Source of the DNA: an uncultured Blautia sp.
GTDB lineage: Bacteria > Bacillota > Clostridia > Lachnospirales > Lachnospiraceae
Length of the DNA: 14,140 nt
Assembly (NCBI GenBank): GCA_938028845.1
Contig: CALIZJ010000041.1
Coordinates: forward strand, 1-14,140
Reading direction: 5' to 3'
Positions 13,537 to 14,140 of the stretch are shown piece by piece. Each line of letters starts with the position of its first letter. Within the stretch, counting starts at the first letter, position 1. A program made the position numbers and the translations under genes. Below the pieces are notes generated by a model. That model searched no databases and was not told the DNA's origin. It saw nothing but the letters and a program-made list of their open reading frames with translations.

Positions 13537-14140
13537 TCAGTGCATTGTCTCATCCATATCTGAACAGAGGGTCAGAAGATCCGGAAGGGACTGAATACGC
13601 AGGGTGCCATCCGGTACGTTTCCAAAGCCGTAGGAAGCGAAAATGAAGGGAACTTCTGCTTTTTGGCAGGCATTGTAATCTCCCATGGTGTCGCCTACAT
13701 AAACAGGGGAACGAAGCTGGTATTCTTCTATGATCTGGCGTATATTTCCCGCCTTGTCTTTTCCCGTGTCTCCAGGGCAGAGATGGCCTTTAAAATATTT
13801 AGAAAAGCCTGTTGCCTTTAGAAATACTTCTATGTATCCTGCCTGGCAGTTGCTGACAATGAATAAGGGAAACCTTTGGCACAGCGCCTGCAAGGTGCTT
13901 TCCAGACCTGGATAAAGTGGGGCGCACTGTTTTAAAAGCGCTTCATGTTCTGCCTGACAGCAGCCGTCGATGAGACGAAGCTGTTCTTCTTCGCTGTAAT
14001 CGGGAAAGAGCTGTTTGGCTATATCCGGCAGGAGCTGGCCAAAAAGCTGCATTAGTTTTTGGGAGGTGATTTCCATAAAAATACCTTCGGTTTTTAAATG
14101 CTCTGTCCAGGATTTTGCCACGATTTCAGTGGAATTCCAA
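13537..14140 (-). CDS. HAD-superfamily phosphatase, phosphoglycolate-phosphatase-like, N-terminus cut by window edge
   Basis: The frame stays open to the right edge, reading WNSTEIVAKSWTEHL from 14139, so the true start lies beyond the window; the internal GTG at 14121 is not a credible start. In this family that segment directly follows motif I (DxDGT), so only about 10-15 residues should be missing. The cap region contains LMQLFGQLLPDIAKQLF. Motif II is seen as LFIVSNCQAGY, motif III as Lys in GDTGKDKAGNI, and motif IV as VYVGDTMGDYNACQKA with two acidic metal ligands. It therefore looks like an intact HAD hydrolase of the Gph kind, acting on a small phosphorylated metabolite in the cytoplasm. 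The substrate is not determinable. It converges on the DUF3784-like gene across the shared terminator. Confidence 0.9.
   Translation of the reverse strand, partial: WNSTEIVAKSWTEHLKTEGIFMEITSQKLMQLFGQLLPDIAKQLFPDYSEEEQLRLIDGCCQAEHEALLKQCAPLYPGLESTLQALCQRFPLFIVSNCQAGYIEVFLKATGFSKYFKGHLCPGDTGKDKAGNIRQIIEEYQLRSPVYVGDTMGDYNACQKAEVPFIFASYGFGNVPDGTLRIQSLPDLLTLCSDMDETMH

Noticed and set aside
1..14140. CRISPR array, tRNA or rRNA, transposase, phage or toxin-antitoxin genes
   Set aside because: I saw no evenly spaced repeats with unique spacers, no cloverleaf-like sequence and no protein with such motifs on either strand; the coding regions are ordinary metabolic, transport and cell-wall genes.

Overview
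The window looks like a chromosomal segment from a low-to-moderate-GC Firmicute, most likely a Lachnospiraceae-type gut clostridium. Evidence: strong AGGAGG-type ribosome sites on nearly every gene; a gap-pgk-tpiA block with a cofactor-independent phosphoglycerate mutase nearby; a split-subunit iron-sulfur L-serine dehydratase (sdaAB/sdaAA); a DUF3784-like small membrane protein; and an L,D-transpeptidase of the form common in clostridia. The assignment rests on protein character, not on a search.

Layout, left to right. (1) 1-1145, minus strand: the first 15 codons of a lysine-rich protein running off the left edge, with its own promoter, then a PHP-family histidinol-phosphatase (hisJ). (2) 1164-4554, plus strand: gap, pgk and tpiA. 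Gap is separated from pgk by a strong intrinsic terminator, and pgk from tpiA by a tandem hairpin repeat flanked by 28-bp direct repeats. A bidirectional terminator closes the block. (3) 4536-6336, minus strand: sdaAB then sdaAA. (4) 6231-6503, plus strand: the decayed tail of a PAP2-family phosphatase gene, which now contains the sdaAB promoter and the hom promoter, pointing apart. (5) 6472-9654, plus strand: homoserine dehydrogenase (hom), then gpmI behind its own promoter and a structured leader. (6) 9692-13470, plus strand: a MATE-family exporter, a membrane-anchored L,D-transpeptidase and a DUF3784-like protein, ending at a 15-bp bidirectional terminator. (7) 13537-14140, minus strand: a HAD-family phosphatase cut by the right edge.

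Functionally, gap, pgk, tpiA and gpmI supply four consecutive or linked steps of lower glycolysis. The serine dehydratase converts serine to pyruvate and ammonia, feeding the same pyruvate pool. Hom draws aspartate semialdehyde toward threonine and methionine. The remaining genes are ordinary chromosomal genes for efflux, cell wall and phosphatase functions. I see no CRISPR array, prophage, transposase, toxin-antitoxin pair, defence system, rRNA or tRNA. The most interesting material is intergenic: the PAP2 relic reused as a promoter region, the pgk-tpiA repeat element, and the gpmI leader with one CUCC segment that can pair with three GGAG segments, including the ribosome binding site. Several start codons were moved downstream of the longest open frame because a good ribosome binding site points there (sdaAA, sdaAB, hom, MATE, DUF3784-like).
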